From Limanda limanda (lineage: Eukaryota > Chordata > Actinopteri > Pleuronectiformes > Pleuronectidae): DNA of 64,000 nt. The stretch lies in assembly GCF_963576545.1 (NCBI RefSeq), contig NC_083641.1, forward strand, positions 13,200,893-13,264,892, read 5' to 3'. A program made the position numbers and the translations under genes. The notes beneath the pieces are model-generated. The model had not been told where the DNA came from and ran no database searches. It saw only the letters and a list, made by a program, of their open reading frames with translations. Every line of letters begins with the position of its first letter. The first letter of the stretch is position 1. Positions 60,284 through 64,000 of this stretch are shown here, in pieces.

Positions 60284-61739
60284 ATGAATGAGTCACTTGT
60301 TTTCCTTATTTACACTGATAAAACAATATTAGTGGCATCGCGCTCAAGCCTTCAGCCACTAAATGTTTCCATGCGTGTTTGAGCAGGAAATTAAATCTTT
60401 CATGCTTTTCAGACAGCGTCAGGCCGTTTGATCTCCCCACAGTCTGCGCCGCAGTTCCTTACTGACCCGTTCCCACCTGCCAATCTCCCTTCCCCCGTCT
60501 CCGCTAATATCTCCTCTTCTCTTCCTCTCACTCCTTATGTTTCACTTATCTCTCCACCCCTCGCTGGGCGTTCGTGGGGAGATGCAGCTGTTTTAGAAGG
60601 AGAAACAGAAGACAGATGATGAGGCTTCGCTGAGGTTCATTTAGCTGCTTTTGGGGGGGTTCAAGCAATTCCACCAAAGACTGTGTTAAAGTTGAAAGTT
60701 GACTTTGAAAACTTTTTCAGGCAAGCTGTCAAAAGAGAGAGCGTGTGTGTGTGTGTGTGTGTGTCATAATTGTAAAGTGTGATTGTAGATTTCAAACTTC
60801 ATTTCATTTGAATTGATGGTGACATTAAGTGATAGAACATTTTCCTGTTCACATCTTTGTGATTGTTGTCAGCATACCTCGAGGACGCCCTCCACCTGAT
60901 TGAATGACCTCACAGGTCGCCCATGCAAGCAGATGGCTACGACCCATAGATGAGTTTTATTGTTAGGTGCTAGTTATTTTGATGGGAGCAAAGGAGGAGG
61001 TCAGATGCCGGAGTATAAAACACAGCAAAGGTTAGGGTTAGGAGGAGGTTGGGCTGGGAGGAGAGATGGGTCGACACAACACATGAGACTACAGCTGTTT
61101 ATTTAAAAAACAACACAACCTTAACTTTGTCTTAAGGATGTATTTATTTTTACCATGGTCTTTTCTTAACCTATCCAAGCAGTTAGAGATCCTTAACATT
61201 TTGTTTATGATCACTACCATAGCAGAGGTCCAGTCCACCTGACACTGGTCTGCTCTATGATACGTATCTGAGAGCATTGGAACAAAATTAACTTCATGAT
61301 TGTTTAGGTTGAAGTAGTTGTTTGAATCAAGTGTGGTTCTATAGATCGGGTGGATGGATTGTCATTTAATTCAGTGCTTTTTTTTGTTGACATTTACCCC
61401 AAAATGTCATCTTCTCCTTCATAGTTCTCACTTGTCCAGTGAAATCTCTTCACATTTTCCAAGGGGAATGGGAGAATCCTGTCAGAATCTTGTAGAATGA
61501 GGGTATTGACTTTGCTGACACCCTGATGTCTTTTTTCTAATGACACCATGCGATTTAAATTTGTGGTTCAAACTAAAAAGTCTCAAGGATTTATTTCAGT
61601 TTAGGTAGTTCTTGACACACTGATGTATGTTCAAATGTTCAATATACCAGTAAGTTTGGTTCTGACAAGTTGTCTGACGCTATAGAAACTGGGTCAACAT
61701 CCTGATTGACAGCTGAGACTCACTGAGACTCACTGACTC
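60284..61739. other. Gene-free sequence
   Basis: A short GT tract lies at about 60743-60764, and an isolated GGTTAGGGTTAGG at 61030-61043 is too short to be telomeric. Nothing else is recognised. Confidence 0.6.
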
Positions 61740-61855
61740 ACAGACTCTGGCTCCAAATGCGTAAGATGGCAGCGTGTATATCCGGGATATTTTGGCTTCA
61801 TGTCTGGATAGTTGGAGGAAGTATCATCCATCTTTTGTGTATGGTACAGCCTCAG
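61740..61855 (+). repeat. Possible dispersed repeat fragment
   Basis: CTCTGGCTCCAAATGCGTAAGATGGCAGCGTGTATATCCGGGATATTTTGGCTTCATGTCTGG (about 61743-61807), then ATCATCCATCTTTTGTGTATGG, resembles a fish interspersed repeat that I recall imperfectly. Boundaries and family are uncertain. Confidence 0.35.
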
Positions 61856-64000
61856 AGCTGCTTGCATGGCTGTAGATGCGTATTCAAATCTAAAACACAA
61901 ACTGAGCACTTAATGATAAAGTCAGAAAATTTCCGTTAGAAATTTCAAAATGGAACACACTGAAAGTTTGGTGTCCGAGCTGTTTAAACACCTTTTAACT
62001 TATTTATCCTCTTACGCTGTTTAAATCAAACTCTAATCCCAATTCAACTTCTCAGACACAAAAACATCTAAAGTTAGTGGCATAACTCGAGGCGAGGTAA
62101 ACCTCAGTGTGACTGAGACAACTGCTCCACAGACAGTGAGCTTCAGTTTTGAGGGAAATTACAATGTAATTATTTTTGTCAGATTCTTAATAGTCTGCTA
62201 ACTCCGGGGTCTATTGTTCACTGTTCCGTAATGATACATGCTGACAATGATCAAAATGAAAGTAAAACTGCAGCCCACAGTAAACTGTGGGGACAAGATC
62301 AGCACAATCCTCTTCAAACAAAGGGCATGTAGGCGTGAAAGTACGCCAGCAGTAGACACAAATACCCCCCCCCCCCAACCCCCTGCACCCAGAAGCACAA
62401 CTGTCTGAAAAACAAATCTGCGAGAACAAGGAGGGAAAAACAACTCTTACACCTCTCCTCTCTGCCTGTTTGCATCAGCTTTTATATTATTTATTGTCAC
62501 CTTGCTTTATGTATGTTTTAACCAACACATGCTCCTACCTGCAGATTCTCAATAGAGAATAGTGCAAGGGAACGGAAGGTCAAATTGCTTTGATACAGGT
62601 ATGCACTGTGCTTGAGGGACGCCTCAGGGAGTCTGAGAGTGGTCTGTCTTTGTGTGTGTGTGCCGGCCGGTTTTGGGGGGAAACGAGATCATGTGTCATT
62701 AGCTTGTGTAACGTAAAGACGAGCAAGGTCCAAGATGAAACCAGATCATTTGGATTAGCAGTCCTTGCTGGTGCACTGCCGAGTGTCTGAGCATGTGCAC
62801 GATGTGAGACATCAGCCAATCATCTCATCCTCTCATCGTTTTTCATTTCACTTCAACGATGAGATGTTTCTGTGTCTATCTGCGCGAGTGGCAACGATTG
62901 AGCGTACGAGAGCGCAGGAGTGGGATGAAAGAGGGGGGGAGCAGAGAGAGGAGAGACGTGGCAGGGCCGTGGTGTAGCTGAGAGATTTTCATGGACAATA
63001 CACAAGATCCACAGTAAAATGTGCACACATTTTGATACCTGTACATGCATTCTCTCTCTCTCTTCCTCTCTGTCTTTCTCGTTCCTTGTCCATTAGATTT
63101 ATGTGGTTTCCAGACAGGGAGTTGAGGGAACAGTGTGACAGCCATTAACAATATTCTCCAAGTCAGAGAAGATGTTTTGCGTCTGCCTAATCCAATAACA
63201 ACAAACAGCTTATACTCCCATTTTAAGTGTAACACTTCACCTCTAATGCGTAGAGCAGAGACACCGGTTGTAATTTCATACTGCGCTCCTTGATTTTTAC
63301 CTAGAAAAGAAGCTGTCATAGAAAAATGTGCTCCTGCCTGAATATGCATTGATATCATAGACAGCTGTGATAATTGTAGGGTTAATTTTGACACGTGACA
63401 GATTGACGTTTAAACCTGAAGCGAGTGCCAGCAATTGCTAGTACTAAAAGTGCAGATTTTAAATGACAGGTCTGCAGGTCAATTAAAAAAAGCTGAATTA
63501 ATCACACTTAACTAGGTTTGGAATTAGAAGAAAATATTTAATATGCGTATCAAGGGCTAAACATCTTTTATATTGTTAAATATGCATCTACCATTCAATG
63601 ATATGAATGGATCTACAATCATATCAGAGATTCTGCTTGTGTTTATATTATTAATTGTTTATCATTTCTGAGTGTATGAGGTAAAGTGGACGTTAATATG
63701 TCTCCATTTACAGGACTAATTCAAAGTACTGAGAGAGGACGGCTGTTCTTTTTTTTAATACATTCTCTTTTTAATTTAAAACTAAAATATAACCACCACA
63801 AACTGTCAGTTGATTAAGAAAAAGGCTGAATGAATACATTAAAATGAAGATATTTTATGTAACAATTCTTAAGTGAGACTGGAACTATGTTATATATAGT
63901 GTAAATATATCATATCAGGTGCGTAGGATGAGTCATATATGGTTGCAGTGCTATGACACAGCTTCTCAACTGGCTTCTCAGAAAAAGTCAAAACACAGCA
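61856..64000. other. Gene-free sequence to window end
   Basis: A 12-base C run lies at about 62366-62377. A 172-codon minus-strand frame at 62876-63394 and shorter overlapping frames show no recognised domain. The last kilobase is AT-rich. No gene, RNA or named repeat is supported. Confidence 0.55.

Noticed and set aside
62876..63394. 172-codon minus-strand ORF as a gene
   Set aside because: No motif or conserved-looking segment; overlapping frames on the other strand are equally open.

Overview
The window reads as non-coding, accessory-type DNA from a ray-finned fish, most likely a percomorph teleost. The basis is the very dense (CA/GT)n, (GA)n, (TCTG)n and (TCTTC)n tracts, the AT-rich CpG-poor background, and several dispersed repeats that I recognise from teleost genomes by memory. 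No database search was possible. There is no bacterial-style gene organisation. Almost every long open frame here is an artefact of a tandem repeat.

Layout. 1-6.5 kb: dinucleotide repeats and a 1,671-bp hAT-type DNA transposon (3295-4965) with perfect 16-bp terminal inverted repeats and a near-perfect 8-bp target duplication. It holds a remnant of a transposase N-terminus and a ~485-bp (TCTG)n array. Next to it lies a 98-bp tandem duplication (5384-5579). 6.5-18.6 kb: sparse sequence with microsatellites, two dispersed repeats and a GT/GC/GT Z-DNA-type tract. 18.6-21 kb: a GGGTCCTGRT minisatellite with regular G-quadruplex spacing, a tRNA-derived SINE, then a CpG-rich patch with a possible plus-strand first exon amid (GA)n, (CA)n, (TCTTC)24 and (CT)n/(GT)n. 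21-39 kb: mostly unannotatable sequence with a few candidate exons, the best being a 267-bp symmetric open exon on the minus strand at 30089-30355. 39-46 kb: six degenerate copies, in both orientations, of one teleost repeat family. 47-53.4 kb: an inverted-repeat MITE-like element and repeats carrying telomere-like TTAGGG runs and long CA/GT tracts.

The most interesting region is 54.0-57.9 kb. A ~3.9-kb segment bounded by inverted CACTGTAAAAA termini encloses a complete-looking four-exon minus-strand gene (54991-56777). It encodes 227 aa, all its introns are phase 0, and its splice sites are consensus. The product resembles the C-terminal part of the expanded, uncharacterised fish proteins commonly labelled SAMD3-like. 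Its 3' UTR appears to be a 32-bp minisatellite, and its 5' flank is packed with ends of other hAT-like elements. An intact spliced reading frame between transposon-like termini suggests either gene capture or a mobile family whose cargo is this gene. 57.9-64 kb is again sparse, with microsatellites and short repeat fragments.

Limits. Single-exon calls rest on splice-site and open-frame reading only and could be chance. Repeat family names come from memory.
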